Positions 44,676-54,910 of a stretch of 64,000 nucleotides of DNA are shown here, one piece after another (the stretch's first letter is position 1; the number at the start of each line of letters is the position of its first letter). The DNA lies in assembly GCF_000626715.1 (NCBI RefSeq), contig NZ_AQRA01000002.1:310001-374000 (forward strand), read 5' to 3'. Source of the stretch: Aquimarina atlantica. GTDB lineage: Bacteria; Bacteroidota; Bacteroidia; Flavobacteriales; Flavobacteriaceae. Under the pieces are notes generated by a model. It had not been told where the DNA came from, ran no database searches, and was given only the letters and a program-made list of their open reading frames with translations. A program made the position numbers and the translations under genes.

Positions 44676-44824
44676 AAATATAAACAGGCATTAAAAGAGT
44701 AATAATTTATACTAACTCTGAAACTTATCTTTACACATACCTAGTATACATGAAAAATTTATTCCAAAAAGGTTTATGAATTTCTTCCCATATTATTTTT
44801 CCCGTATCAACTCTACATTAAGAT

Positions 44825-47800
44825 TTAATCATTAGCTTCAATCCATACTAATTCTTTATTATTTCTGCCAAAAAGAACTGCTTTCTTTCCTTTATATCTA
44901 AATGGCCGTATTGCTTTTACATCTCCTTTAATTAAGATGCCACTTTTAGCTGCCGGAACGGGAACAAAACTATGTCCTCCATTATTTTTAAGTAGTAATC
45001 CGTAACTGGCGTCATTTCTCGGAGTTTCAATTTCTGATTGATATAAGTTTCCGGCAACAAGAATATCCTTTAATCCATCATCATCAAAATCATCAATATG
45101 AATATCGTTTATAGAAGATAGCTGTGCTTGTTTGGGAAGCTCTACAATGTTGAATTTTCCATCTCCTAAATTTTCTATAAAAACAGAAGCAAAGGTATAC
45201 GCTTTGGCGTGTAACGCTTTTTCTAATTTTTCTTGCCCATATACCTGAATCAGGTCGGCAGAACCAAAATCTTCATAGGTTGGAAATTTTTCTTTTATAA
45301 ATGGCATTTGAAGCGAGGTACATTCTCGACCACGAAGCGGAAACAAATTTCCATTGTTATAATATCCCAGTACAATATCATTGGTCCCATTATCATCAAA
45401 ATCATTTGCATAAATCTCGAAAGGCTCTTTAGTAGATGCTTTATATTTATAATTTAACCCTAAGTTACCTACTACATAATCCATATCTCCGTCCTGATCA
45501 AAATCAGCACTATTAATCGAATTCCACCAACCATTAGTATTCTCAAACAAAGTGGCATCTTTTTTTAAGGTTTTATCTGTGTTTCTAAATACTGTTATAG
45601 GCATCCATTCTCCAACTATAACCAAATCAGATAAGCCATCCTGATCAAAATCTGTCCATAGTGCATCTGTGACCATACCGATTTCAGACAATTCTGGAGC
45701 AATCGTTTTGGTAATATCTTTAAAAACACCATTGTTATTTTCTAATAAATAACTTGCTCCGGGATAAGGATATTTTTGTGGTGTATGCCTACTCCCAACA
45801 AATACATCCAGGTCTCCATCCTGATCATAATCAAATGGTTTTATGCAGCTGCCACTGGATACTATCTTTGGTAATCTATTATTTTCTTTAACAAAATTTC
45901 CATTCGTATTTATATAGAAGCGATCCTGATACATACTATGATTTGCTGGCCATTCATTCCCGCCACTTACCACATATAAATCTAAATCATTATCACCATC
46001 TACATCAAAAAATTGGGCAGACACATCTTCAAAAGCTTTTTCTTTTTCCCATAGTGTACTGCCTGAAGATTGAAAAGAACCATCTGGTTGTTGTGTATAC
46101 AATGCTGCAGGATGATCTTTTGCTCCGCCAATATAAAAATCATCCAATCCATCCATATTTATATCTCCAACTGCAAGTGCAGGCCCAAACTGAGACATTT
46201 TATGCGGCAATAAACTTTCTTTTGCATAGTCATCATACTCATTTTCGATATGCTTATGAGGTATATTTATATCTTTTGTAATATTCGTAAAAAGTGTTAC
46301 CACAGTATCCTTCTTTTTTTCATTTGTAAGAGTGGCATTGTTGTGATTAACAATAATTCTTTTATTAATTTCTGGATGGTTAATCACCTCAACTTTGTTA
46401 TCTGGCCAGGTTACAGTGACTTTTTGTACCTCGGTATTATTATCCAATCCAATATGTATAATAGGTGCTACTGCAGATTGATATCCTCTTGTGGGATAGT
46501 TTTCGAATACCTGAGTTGTCTTTTCTGTTTGCACAGCAATACGCGTACCTATTCCAAAGGGGTTTTGGGAGTCTCCTTTACATTGAAACTGAACATAATT
46601 CTTATTCCTGGTATTATTTTGTAGAATAGTAGCTTTTTGATCAATATTATTAATAACCAGATCCAAATCTCCATCGTTGTCTAAATCTGCATAAGCTGCA
46701 CCATTAGAAAAAGTAGGATTATCAATTCCCCAGGATGTTGATGTCTTTGAAAAAGTTAAATCCCCGTTGTTTTTAAAAAAATAGTTTCTGGTTTTTCGTT
46801 GTGGCGTTTTACGAACTAACTCTTCGATTACTTTTTTGATGCTTTCCTTATTTTTATTTGCTTGCTCTAATCGTTTTAGTTTATATTTTCTAAAATCATT
46901 ATTTCTAAAATCTCTTTTAAGGCCATTGGTAATAAATAGGTCCTTTAATCCATCATTATCAAAATCTGCAAATAGTGGTGCCCAACTCCAATCGGTATTT
47001 GATATTCCTGCAAGGTGTGCAATTTCACTAAAACATTCGTCAGAATTATTAAGCTGTAACGCATTAAACATATATTGATAATGAAATCCATTATCTACAG
47101 CATGATTAAATGCTTTTGGATTCATCCCACTCATACTGGTTTTGATGCTATAATTATCTTCGGCTACCATATCTAATGAAATGATATCCAACAGCCCGTC
47201 ATTATTAATATCTGCAATATCGGTTCCCATCGAAAAATTAGAGGTATGCCCGATAGATGATTTTAGTTTTTCTATAAACGTGCCATTTCCAGTATTAAAA
47301 TAAAGATAATCATGTTCTATATAATCGTTTGCTACATATATATCGGGCCATCCATCTTGATTAAGGTCTCCAATAGAAACTCCTAAACCAAAACCCAAAG
47401 AATTTTGTATGATTCCTACCTGATTAGAAACATCGGTAAATTTTCCTAAGTTATTTTGATACAATCGATCTCCTGCCAAGTCATTCTTTTCACTTTTATA
47501 GTCTTCTGGATTATTGGTATTAATAGGAGATACATTATGATTTAATAAAAACATATCGAGATCACCATCCTTATCATAATCAAAAAATGCAGCTTGTGTG
47601 CTATATCCCGAAAAATTAAGCCCATATTCTGCTGCTGCTTCTGTAAATGTCCCGTTTTTATTGTTTATGAAAAGCTCATTTTCTCGATTTTTAGCTTTTC
47701 CCTTACCAGACTTACACACATAAATATCTAACCAACCATCGGCATTGATATCTACCATGGTGACTCCTGTTGTCCATCCAAAAGAACCTTTTACTTTTGC

Positions 47801-48133
47801 TTGCTTTGTATGATCTTCGAATCTAAAATTGCCTTTATTGATATAGAGCTTATTTTCTTTGAGATTAGAGGTAAAATAAATATCGGATAACCCATCATTA
47901 TTAACATCCCCGATAGCAACACCACCACCATTATAGAAATATTCATATACCATACTATTCATAGCACTACTTTCTGGTATCTGGTTTATAAAATGAACCC
48001 CCGAATGATCTGGTAAAACCGAAGTAAATAATGATGTACTTATTTCAGAATGTGAGTTTTGTTGAGAAGCTTCTTTGTTATGGCATGACACCATTAGCAA
48101 TATGCTCATTATAACTTGAAGTATCCTCATCAT
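44825..48133 (-). CDS. VCBS/FG-GAP repeat lipoprotein (CRTAC1/ASPIC-UnbV type)
   Basis: A 1102 aa surface lipoprotein with start ATG 48133 (MMRILQVIMSILLMVSCHNKE; a six-residue longer frame also exists). About a dozen FG-GAP/VCBS calcium-binding repeats of the form D-x-N/D-x-D-G-x-x-D (DVNNDGLSDIYF, DINADGWLDIYV, DYDKDGDLDMFL, DLDNDGDLDLVI, DFDQDGDMDYVV) build two propellers. Between them lies an ASPIC/UnbV module (GIGTRIAVQTEKTTQ...GYQSAVAPIIHIGLD...VTVTWPDNK). Such proteins commonly follow susCD pairs in marine Bacteroidetes and probably aid surface binding of substrate. It is third in the susC-susD-VCBS operon. Confidence 0.88.
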   Translation of the reverse strand: MMRILQVIMSILLMVSCHNKEASQQNSHSEISTSLFTSVLPDHSGVHFINQIPESSAMNSMVYEYFYNGGGVAIGDVNNDGLSDIYFTSNLKENKLYINKGNFRFEDHTKQAKVKGSFGWTTGVTMVDINADGWLDIYVCKSGKGKAKNRENELFINNKNGTFTEAAAEYGLNFSGYSTQAAFFDYDKDGDLDMFLLNHNVSPINTNNPEDYKSEKNDLAGDRLYQNNLGKFTDVSNQVGIIQNSLGFGLGVSIGDLNQDGWPDIYVANDYIEHDYLYFNTGNGTFIEKLKSSIGHTSNFSMGTDIADINNDGLLDIISLDMVAEDNYSIKTSMSGMNPKAFNHAVDNGFHYQYMFNALQLNNSDECFSEIAHLAGISNTDWSWAPLFADFDNDGLKDLFITNGLKRDFRNNDFRKYKLKRLEQANKNKESIKKVIEELVRKTPQRKTRNYFFKNNGDLTFSKTSTSWGIDNPTFSNGAAYADLDNDGDLDLVINNIDQKATILQNNTRNKNYVQFQCKGDSQNPFGIGTRIAVQTEKTTQVFENYPTRGYQSAVAPIIHIGLDNNTEVQKVTVTWPDNKVEVINHPEINKRIIVNHNNATLTNEKKKDTVVTLFTNITKDINIPHKHIENEYDDYAKESLLPHKMSQFGPALAVGDINMDGLDDFYIGGAKDHPAALYTQQPDGSFQSSGSTLWEKEKAFEDVSAQFFDVDGDNDLDLYVVSGGNEWPANHSMYQDRFYINTNGNFVKENNRLPKIVSSGSCIKPFDYDQDGDLDVFVGSRHTPQKYPYPGASYLLENNNGVFKDITKTIAPELSEIGMVTDALWTDFDQDGLSDLVIVGEWMPITVFRNTDKTLKKDATLFENTNGWWNSINSADFDQDGDMDYVVGNLGLNYKYKASTKEPFEIYANDFDDNGTNDIVLGYYNNGNLFPLRGRECTSLQMPFIKEKFPTYEDFGSADLIQVYGQEKLEKALHAKAYTFASVFIENLGDGKFNIVELPKQAQLSSINDIHIDDFDDDGLKDILVAGNLYQSEIETPRNDASYGLLLKNNGGHSFVPVPAAKSGILIKGDVKAIRPFRYKGKKAVLFGRNNKELVWIEAND

Positions 48134-48244
48134 TTTACTGTTTGTGACCATAGTATATAATGTATAATAGCATAAACACCTAAAAATAATAAAATTCTTA
48201 GGTGCTTACTAGTTTTAATAACTAACTCAACTTTCGGGGTTTCT

Positions 48245-49765
48245 TTACCATCCAGGATTTGGTTTAAGATTGGTATTAATATTTATTTCCTGCAATGGTA
48301 TGGGGTATAAAATATGTTTATCCTGAAAATTCTCTACAAATGGTTTATTGTGATTTTCGAGTGTTGTTTTTATAGATTCTGTAGCTGTACTTCCTCTTTG
48401 CCATCTATAAAGATCAAACCAACGAATACCAAATTCCATGGCTAACTCAACTGGGCGTTCATGATGTCGAATTTGATCTCTTAGTTGGCTTTGAGTCATT
48501 GTTCCTAATGGAGCAGCTTTGCCTCGTTCTCTAACTTTATTGATCTCTATTATCGCTTGATCTGTTTTGCCATTTTCATTCAACGCTTCGGCATACATTA
48601 GTAAAACATCGGCATATCGAATTAAAGCAATGTTTGTTCCATTATAAAAACTTACATCCTGATTAAAAGCGTATTTTTTGAAATATTTAGGATGATTAAG
48701 ATCACTAGATACAGCACTATACGCAACAACTGCATCGGCATCTCTACTATACATTTCAGAATTAGGGTCGTCAAAGAAAATACTTTCGTATACTCTTTCA
48801 CTAATTTCTCCTCCAGTAGTTAAATCTGTTTTCATTTCTTCAACCAACCAATCAGAAGGGTAGAATAATTCCCACCCACCAAAGGCATAAGGAGAGACTT
48901 GAAAATTAAAAACCTGTCGTTCGTCATTACCATTAGCGCGATCTCCAGAAAATTGAATCTCAAATATGCTTTCATTTCCATTTTCGGCAGCTCCATTAAA
49001 ATTATCTGCATAATTCGTTAATAAAGAATATCCCATACCGGTTACTTCTCCTAGTTTTACTTCTGCCTGGCTCCATTTTTCCTGAAACAAATATGCTTTA
49101 CCCAATAATGCCTTTGCAGCACCTTGTGTTGCTCTTCCTTTCCATTCTGATGAATGCTCTGTCAATAAATTTGGTTCTGCTTCTGCGAGATCTTTTTCTA
49201 TCTGCTCCCATATTTTATCCGGAGTTGTCTGGGATACAAAAAGACGATCTAATTCGGTTTCATAAGTAGTTACCAAAGGCACATTTTCAAAACCGGTTAC
49301 CAGCCAAAAATAGTACAGTGCTCTTAAGAATTTTGCTTCGGCTACAATCGTATTCTTATCTACCTGAGATAGTGCTTGCATTTCTGGTATTCTTTGTATG
49401 ATCTGATTAGCTCGCCCTATACCTGCATAGCTACTTTGCCATATATTGTATGGACCTGTATCTTCTGTGGTATTAGAGAAACTTGCCAGGGATCGACTAT
49501 ATGTTTCTCCTGTATTATTGGTCACATCATCAGCACGATATGCCATTGCGGTATATACCTCTTCAAAGAAAGCCCACTTACTTCCACTTGCACTATGCAT
49601 TGCACCATAAGTAGCTGTTAAGGCTTGTAGTGCATGTTCTTTTGTTTGCCAAAAACTAGAATCGGTCAAATTCTCATTGTTAGGAACGTTCAAAAACTCA
49701 TCACTACAAGAGTGCAATATTCCTATACAAAGAACTATAATTAATAAATAACTAATTTTTTTCAT
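48245..49765 (-). CDS. RagB/SusD-family glycan-binding lipoprotein
   Basis: A 506 aa surface lipoprotein that captures glycan for the SusC channel. The signal ends in GILHSCSDEFLN. The SusD fold is shown by the N-terminal SSFWQTKEHALQALTATYGAM, TPR-like helices (YNIWQSSYAGIGRANQIIQRIPE, AEAKFLRALYYFWLV) and the C-terminal RYADVLLMYAEALNENG, INKVRERG, ERPVELAMEFGIRWFDLYRW and LYPIPLQEININ motifs. It pairs with the susC gene 29 bp upstream. Ligand not predictable from sequence. Confidence 0.95.
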   Translation of the reverse strand: MKKISYLLIIVLCIGILHSCSDEFLNVPNNENLTDSSFWQTKEHALQALTATYGAMHSASGSKWAFFEEVYTAMAYRADDVTNNTGETYSRSLASFSNTTEDTGPYNIWQSSYAGIGRANQIIQRIPEMQALSQVDKNTIVAEAKFLRALYYFWLVTGFENVPLVTTYETELDRLFVSQTTPDKIWEQIEKDLAEAEPNLLTEHSSEWKGRATQGAAKALLGKAYLFQEKWSQAEVKLGEVTGMGYSLLTNYADNFNGAAENGNESIFEIQFSGDRANGNDERQVFNFQVSPYAFGGWELFYPSDWLVEEMKTDLTTGGEISERVYESIFFDDPNSEMYSRDADAVVAYSAVSSDLNHPKYFKKYAFNQDVSFYNGTNIALIRYADVLLMYAEALNENGKTDQAIIEINKVRERGKAAPLGTMTQSQLRDQIRHHERPVELAMEFGIRWFDLYRWQRGSTATESIKTTLENHNKPFVENFQDKHILYPIPLQEININTNLKPNPGW

Positions 49766-49794
49766 TGTTCTGTTTTTTTAATTTTTTCTAACTA

Positions 49795-52700
49795 TTACAT
49801 CGATACGTTAATACCGAATATAAAGGATCTGGTTAATGGGTAGAATCCTCTGTCAACTCCTCTATTAAATGTTCCTCCATTCCCCAGACCTGGATCAAAA
49901 CCTGAATAATCTGTAATGGTAAATAGATTATTGGCAGTTGCATACACTCTGATTCTCGAAACAGGAATCTTACTTATTGCAGATTCTGGAATCGAATATC
50001 CTATTTGTAGGTTCTTTAATCGTAAGTATGATCCATCTTCAAGAAAATAACTAGAAGGTCTAATGTTATTGTTAGGATCACCAAATGCGTTTCTTGGTAT
50101 ATTGGTATTCGTATTCTGTGGCGTCCAGGCATTAACTAAATCAGAAGACACATTATTTCTATCGGTTCTGTATAACCACATTTTTACACCATTGTAGATT
50201 TTATTTCCCTGGGTTCCCTGAAAGAATATACTAACATCGAAGTTTTTGTATGTAGCATTAAGAGTTAATCCATATTCAAAATCTGGAAGTCCGCTACCCA
50301 TATATTTTTTATCATCATCGTTTAATTCACCATCCCCATTTACATCGGTAAATCGTAAATCTCCCGGTGCGGCATCTGGTTGAACTCCATGTGCATCAAT
50401 TTCTGCCTGGTTTTGAAATATTCCATTGGCTTCAAATAAATAAAATCGACCGATTTCTCCTCCTACTTCAGTACGAGTGGTGGGAAAATTATTAAATTCT
50501 ATAAAACCATCAGTACGAGCTTCGCCCTCTACTCCAAGTTTTGTAATCTTATTTTTTGAAGTACTTAAGTTTGCAGTAACATCAAAAGAAAAATCTTTGT
50601 ATTGTTTACTGCTATAGGTAGCAGAAAACTCCCATCCTTTATTTTCTAAATCTCCTGCATTGGTCAAAGGGTCTGTTGTAATTCCAGAAGTACCAGGAAC
50701 TTTAGTAAACACTAACATATCTGTAGTCTTAGCATTAAAATAATCAAAAGAAGCTTTGATTCTATTATCTAATAAACCAAGATCAATCCCAACATTGGTA
50801 GTTGCCGTTTCTTCCCATCGAATATCAGGTGTTGGTAATGAAGTAGCAATTGCCCCAGATAGTATCGCTTGCGTTACATCCTCTCCAAATGGATAGTTTA
50901 ATTGCTGTCCTCCAGAACCGATCCTTGCCAAAAATAAATGATTAGGGATAAGCTGATTTCCTAATGTACCATAGCTAAAACGAGGTTTTAGCTGAGTAAA
51001 TAAATCCGACTTAAAAAAGTTTTCGTTATGAACTGCCCAACCCAATGAAACTGAATAGAAAGTACCGTATTGATTCTTAGAACTAAAGCGCGACGAACCA
51101 TCTCTTCTGGCACTGGCCTGCACATAATATCTATTGGCATAATCATAACTTAAACGACCAAAAACAGATTGTAATGTACTAGAAAAATTTCGGCCAAAAG
51201 AAGAAGCATCTCCTATCCCGGCACTTAGCGCTTGTATTGCATCAGATGGTAATCTATTATTACTACCTCCTGCCGAGTTAAATACATTTTCTTCTTTAGA
51301 ACCTCCAACAAGGATATCAAAATCGTGATCTCCAAATGTTTTGACATAGTTTAATGTATTGTTTAATGTCCAACTGGTAGTTCTTGATCTGGTTTCAGAT
51401 AAAAACGGATCTTCATTAATAGATTGTGGACCAAAGTTGAATGCGGGCTGAAAGAAAAAGAAGTGCTCGTTTTCTACATTTAATCCGTATTGAAATTGAT
51501 AACTCAATCCATCAAATAATTTTAAGTCGGCTGCAATATTAAATTGAGTGTATTCATCACGATCAATACGATCGGTTAATTCTCCTTGTCCGATTGGATT
51601 TCCCGAACCTAAACCAGTTGCTGGCGTAGCAAATCCATTTAAAGAATTTGCATCATAAATTGCTTTATGAGGTAATTGAGAATAGATGTTTAAAAACGGA
51701 GAAAAGCTAGCGTTACCTCCATCAAGAGGTTCAAAAATACTTCGTCTTTTTTCTTTGGCATAAGCCAAACCAGGAGAAATCTTCAAACGGTTATTCAACA
51801 ATTTGATATCCATATTTAATCGGGTATTAAACCTATTGAAATCTGTATTAATTACAGTTCCTGAATTGGCAAAATAACCTGCCGAAAAATTATAGGTAGT
51901 ATTTTCTGAACCTCCCGAAACCGAAATATCATGTTTCTGCTCAAAAGCATTTTTGTAGTAGGCGTCTGCCCAATCAGAATCTGCATATTGTTCTCCATTG
52001 GTAAGATATGGAGCAGGAGTTTCTCCTACATTAGCATATGCTTCTAGTTTTATCTGATCGTGTTGAGCTCTATTTGCTACCTTTATATTATCATCAATAG
52101 AGTGTGTACTTATGTATGAATTTACGACAACCCTCGGGTCTCCTCTTTTTCCTCTTTTTGTAGTAACGATAACCACTCCATTAGAAGCTCTAGATCCATA
52201 AATGGTTGCAGCAGATGCATCCCTAAGAATACTAATGTTTTCGATATCAGCAGGGTTTACATAGGATAAATCTCCCGGAACCCCATCAATTACAAACAAA
52301 GGGTCATTATTATTTACAGTACCCATACCACGAATTCTGATTACCGGAGCACTCCCTGGGGCACCACTCGCTATTGCTACATTAAGCCCGGCTACTTGCC
52401 CTTGTAAAGATGTTGCTATATCGGCAGTAGGTATTTTTTGTATCTCTTCTATATTTACTGAAGTAATAGCAGCAGTTAATTCTGATTTTTTTTGCGTTCC
52501 ATAACCCACCAAAACAACTTCTCCTAAGCTCTGGGCGTCCTCTTCAAGGCCAATGTTAATTATTGTTTGATTTCCGACCAGAACTTCTTTAGTTACAAAT
52601 CCTAAATATCTATATACTAATGTTGTTTGCGAATCGGAAACTTCAATTGAATAATTTCCATCGAAATCAGTTTGTGTTCCCTGAGTTTCGTTTCCTTTAA

Positions 52701-52860
52701 TTGTAATTGTAACTCCTGGTAAAGGAGAACCGCTACTATTTTCTGAAACATTACCTGTTATTACTACATTTTGCGCATAAGTATTAGCGAATCCAAATAG
52801 AGTAAATCCAAGCAGAGTTAAAAGAAATATAGTATTGGTTTTTCTTTTTTTTGCTTTCAT
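49795..52860 (-). CDS. SusC/RagA-family TonB-linked outer membrane transporter
   Basis: A 1021 aa outer membrane channel with start ATG 52860; a GTG two codons earlier is open. A signal peptide ends near FANTYAQ. Then follow the carboxypeptidase-regulatory-like domain (VVITGNVSENSSGSPLPGVTITIKG), the TonB box-like VVLVGYGTQKKSELT, the plug with VRIRGMGTVNNNDPLFVIDG and ATIYGSRASNGVVIVTTK, and a long barrel ending in FIFGINVSM. It imports oligosaccharides or glycopeptides captured by the SusD partner, energised by TonB. It is divergent from gntR with an operator between. Confidence 0.96.
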   Translation of the reverse strand: MKAKKRKTNTIFLLTLLGFTLFGFANTYAQNVVITGNVSENSSGSPLPGVTITIKGNETQGTQTDFDGNYSIEVSDSQTTLVYRYLGFVTKEVLVGNQTIINIGLEEDAQSLGEVVLVGYGTQKKSELTAAITSVNIEEIQKIPTADIATSLQGQVAGLNVAIASGAPGSAPVIRIRGMGTVNNNDPLFVIDGVPGDLSYVNPADIENISILRDASAATIYGSRASNGVVIVTTKRGKRGDPRVVVNSYISTHSIDDNIKVANRAQHDQIKLEAYANVGETPAPYLTNGEQYADSDWADAYYKNAFEQKHDISVSGGSENTTYNFSAGYFANSGTVINTDFNRFNTRLNMDIKLLNNRLKISPGLAYAKEKRRSIFEPLDGGNASFSPFLNIYSQLPHKAIYDANSLNGFATPATGLGSGNPIGQGELTDRIDRDEYTQFNIAADLKLFDGLSYQFQYGLNVENEHFFFFQPAFNFGPQSINEDPFLSETRSRTTSWTLNNTLNYVKTFGDHDFDILVGGSKEENVFNSAGGSNNRLPSDAIQALSAGIGDASSFGRNFSSTLQSVFGRLSYDYANRYYVQASARRDGSSRFSSKNQYGTFYSVSLGWAVHNENFFKSDLFTQLKPRFSYGTLGNQLIPNHLFLARIGSGGQQLNYPFGEDVTQAILSGAIATSLPTPDIRWEETATTNVGIDLGLLDNRIKASFDYFNAKTTDMLVFTKVPGTSGITTDPLTNAGDLENKGWEFSATYSSKQYKDFSFDVTANLSTSKNKITKLGVEGEARTDGFIEFNNFPTTRTEVGGEIGRFYLFEANGIFQNQAEIDAHGVQPDAAPGDLRFTDVNGDGELNDDDKKYMGSGLPDFEYGLTLNATYKNFDVSIFFQGTQGNKIYNGVKMWLYRTDRNNVSSDLVNAWTPQNTNTNIPRNAFGDPNNNIRPSSYFLEDGSYLRLKNLQIGYSIPESAISKIPVSRIRVYATANNLFTITDYSGFDPGLGNGGTFNRGVDRGFYPLTRSFIFGINVSM

Positions 52861-52922
52861 AATCACATTGTTTTTTGGTGATAACCCCTTATTTTACAAG
52901 GGTTTTAACGTAAAATATTGGC

Positions 52923-52930
52923 GCAATATA
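52923..52930 (-). promoter_or_regulatory. likely susC -7 element
   Basis: The minus strand reads TATATTGC here, close to TAnnTTTG, with a TTG (complement of 52951-52953) about 20 bp upstream that touches the operator dyad. This places the dyad over the susC -33 box. Confidence 0.4.
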
Positions 52931-52952
52931 GAATTTTAGTTTTTAAAAAGGC

Positions 52953-52970
52953 AACTAGTACCTACCAGTT
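52953..52970. promoter_or_regulatory. GntR-type operator between susC and gntR
   Basis: AACTAGTA-CC-TACCAGTT is an 8+8 dyad with a single mismatch. It is centred between the divergent genes and abuts the -33 region of both promoters, so one bound dimer could control both transcripts. The form ACTxGTAnnTACxAGT fits sites of GntR regulators with sugar-binding C-domains. Assignment to this regulator is inference. Confidence 0.6.
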
Positions 52971-52990
52971 TTTTAAAAGAAAAAATATGA

Positions 52991-52998
52991 TATATTTG
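52991..52998 (+). promoter_or_regulatory. gntR -7 element (TATATTTG)
   Basis: TATATTTG matches TAnnTTTG, only 4 bp before ATG 53003, so the gntR mRNA is probably leaderless. The operator dyad ends 20 bp upstream, over the -33 position, indicating autoregulation. Confidence 0.6.
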
Positions 52999-53002
52999 TA
53001 GC

Positions 53003-54001
53003 ATGAAAACAATTAATGTAGTAGATAATATAGGTGTCCCTAAATACAAACAGATCATTTCATCAATTGAAAGTGCTATCTTATCTGGGGAGTATAAACG
53101 TGGAGATAAACTACCATCGATTAACAGTGTAAAGCTTCGGTTCTCCCTTTCGAGAGATACCGTATTACTCGCCTACAATGATTTAAAAGTAAGAGGAATT
53201 GTAAATTCTGTTCCTGGTAAAGGGTACTACGTGAAAAGTGAAAGTATTGAAATCGCACAAAAGATTTTTTTACTGTTTGACGAATTAAATGCCTTTAAAG
53301 AAGATTTGTATAATTCTTTTTTAAAAAGTTTAAATAACAATGTAGAGGTAGATATTTATTTTCATCATTTCAATTATGATGTATTTAGCAAATTGATTTA
53401 TGACAATATTGGGAACTACAATTATTACGTTATCATGCCTGCCAACCTAAATGATATCCCTTCTGTTTTAGATATATTACCTCAAGACAAAGTGTATATA
53501 CTCGATCAAACTCGTCAAGAGCTTGCTCAATACCCTGCTATTCATCAAAATTTTAAGAAAGATATTCTAACTGGTCTGGTAAAGGGGCTTCATCTCTTAA
53601 AAAAATATCAAAAACTAGTACTCCTTTTTCAGGAACAGAAACAACCTTCAGGAATGCTCGAGGGTTTTGAAATGTTTTGCAACACGTATCATTTTAACAG
53701 TGAAGTAATTGATTCTCTCGAAGAAAGAACATTAACTAAAGGAGAAGTTTACATAATCCCAGATGATAGAAGCCTTATTCGTATCATAAAAAAAATTAAA
53801 GAAGTAGAGTTTACTCTTGCAAAAGATATCGGTATCATATCTTATAATGATACACTTCTTAAAGAAATTGTCGAAGGAGGTATAACCACTATTTCTACTG
53901 ATTTTAATAAAATGGGAGAGCGCTTAGCCGAAATGATCATGAATAAAGAACAAATTAGAATCGAAAACATAAATAATCTAATCTTAAGAAACTCTCTTTA
54001 G
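53003..54001 (+). CDS. GntR-family regulator with sugar-binding-like C-domain
   Basis: A 332 aa regulator. The N-terminal winged helix (PKYKQIISSIESAILSGEYKRGDKLPS, RFSLSRDTVLLAYNDLKVRGIVNSVPGKGYYV) is GntR type. The C-terminal 240 residues match the LacI-like periplasmic-binding fold (YVIMPANLNDIPSVLDILPQDKVYILDQ, KGLHLLKKYQKLVLLF, EVYIIPDDRSLIRIIKKIKE, GIISYNDTLLKEIVEGGITTISTDF). This domain order is found in Bacteroidetes sugar regulators. It is the first gene of the plus-strand operon and faces susC, so it likely controls both sides in response to a monosaccharide. Confidence 0.9.
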   Translation: MKTINVVDNIGVPKYKQIISSIESAILSGEYKRGDKLPSINSVKLRFSLSRDTVLLAYNDLKVRGIVNSVPGKGYYVKSESIEIAQKIFLLFDELNAFKEDLYNSFLKSLNNNVEVDIYFHHFNYDVFSKLIYDNIGNYNYYVIMPANLNDIPSVLDILPQDKVYILDQTRQELAQYPAIHQNFKKDILTGLVKGLHLLKKYQKLVLLFQEQKQPSGMLEGFEMFCNTYHFNSEVIDSLEERTLTKGEVYIIPDDRSLIRIIKKIKEVEFTLAKDIGIISYNDTLLKEIVEGGITTISTDFNKMGERLAEMIMNKEQIRIENINNLILRNSL

Positions 54002-54004
54002 CTT

Positions 54005-54910
54005 TTGTATCAAATAAATCACATAAAAGAACAAATACACCCTAAATATCATATTGAACTTTTAACCGCAGATCAAAGTTCGAGTGCTATAATAGCTTTA
54101 AATTTAGGAGGAAGTGTGCAAAGACTATCTATTAATGGTAAAAGTATAATAGCAGGGTTAGAGTTATTAGATTATAATACTACCTATGCTTCTGCTGTTT
54201 TATTTCCGTTTGCCAATAGAGTAAAGAATGGAAAATATAGTTTTGAAGATAAACAGTACACTTTAGACCTAAATGTAAAAGAAGAAAACAACGCTTTACA
54301 TGGTCTGATATATAATAAAACCTTCGAATTTATAAAAGAAGAAATATGTGTTGATCATGCTACGGTAACTATTGGCTATGAAGAGACCAAAAGGGTGAAA
54401 GGGTTTCCTTTTAAATACGCTATATATTTAACATACACTTTATCTGCCAATGCCTTAGAGCTCTCTGTAGCGGTAATCAATAATGACAAAACTCCTTTTC
54501 CTTTTACTATTGGCTGGCATCCATATTTTTTAAGTAGTGATCTACACAAAAGTTTTCTTACTGTTGAAAGCAATAAAAAATTAGTGTTCGACAAGGATAT
54601 GATCCCTATGAAGATTAAGGATATTATTATAAAAGGGCCTATCCAGATCAAAGACAGACTTTTTGATGATTGTTATATTCTTAATACTAATTCAGCAAAA
54701 TTTAATACTCCTGATTATTGTTTGATGCTTGAGTCTTCCTCTGAAGAAAATTATTTGCAAGTATTCACCCCTGAAAAAAGAAATATAATCGCCCTAGAAC
54801 CCAAAACTGGCCCCTCTAATAGTTTTAATAACAAGTTAGGATTAAGCATCTTAAATCCAAAAGAAACCTATAAGATAAATTGGAAAATTAAACTTCAGAA
54901 CAATGAATAA
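54005..54910 (+). CDS. aldose 1-epimerase family protein
   Basis: Interconverts alpha and beta anomers of a hexose such as galactose or glucose. 301 aa, start TTG 54005, four bases after gntR. Catalytic landmarks are the first His in ALHGLIYNK, the second in GWHPYFL, and the C-terminal Glu in IALEPKTGPSNSFN. It overlaps the next gene by 8 bp. With a glucosidase and a galactosidase in the same operon, it probably processes glucose or galactose released by them. Confidence 0.86.
   Translation: MYQINHIKEQIHPKYHIELLTADQSSSAIIALNLGGSVQRLSINGKSIIAGLELLDYNTTYASAVLFPFANRVKNGKYSFEDKQYTLDLNVKEENNALHGLIYNKTFEFIKEEICVDHATVTIGYEETKRVKGFPFKYAIYLTYTLSANALELSVAVINNDKTPFPFTIGWHPYFLSSDLHKSFLTVESNKKLVFDKDMIPMKIKDIIIKGPIQIKDRLFDDCYILNTNSAKFNTPDYCLMLESSSEENYLQVFTPEKRNIIALEPKTGPSNSFNNKLGLSILNPKETYKINWKIKLQNNE

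Noticed and set aside
44358-44824. direct repeat of the tRNA-Ala 3' end marking the right border of the island
   Set aside because: Only weak resemblance (CCATCCTTTCTTTTC) was found; no exact block of useful length.
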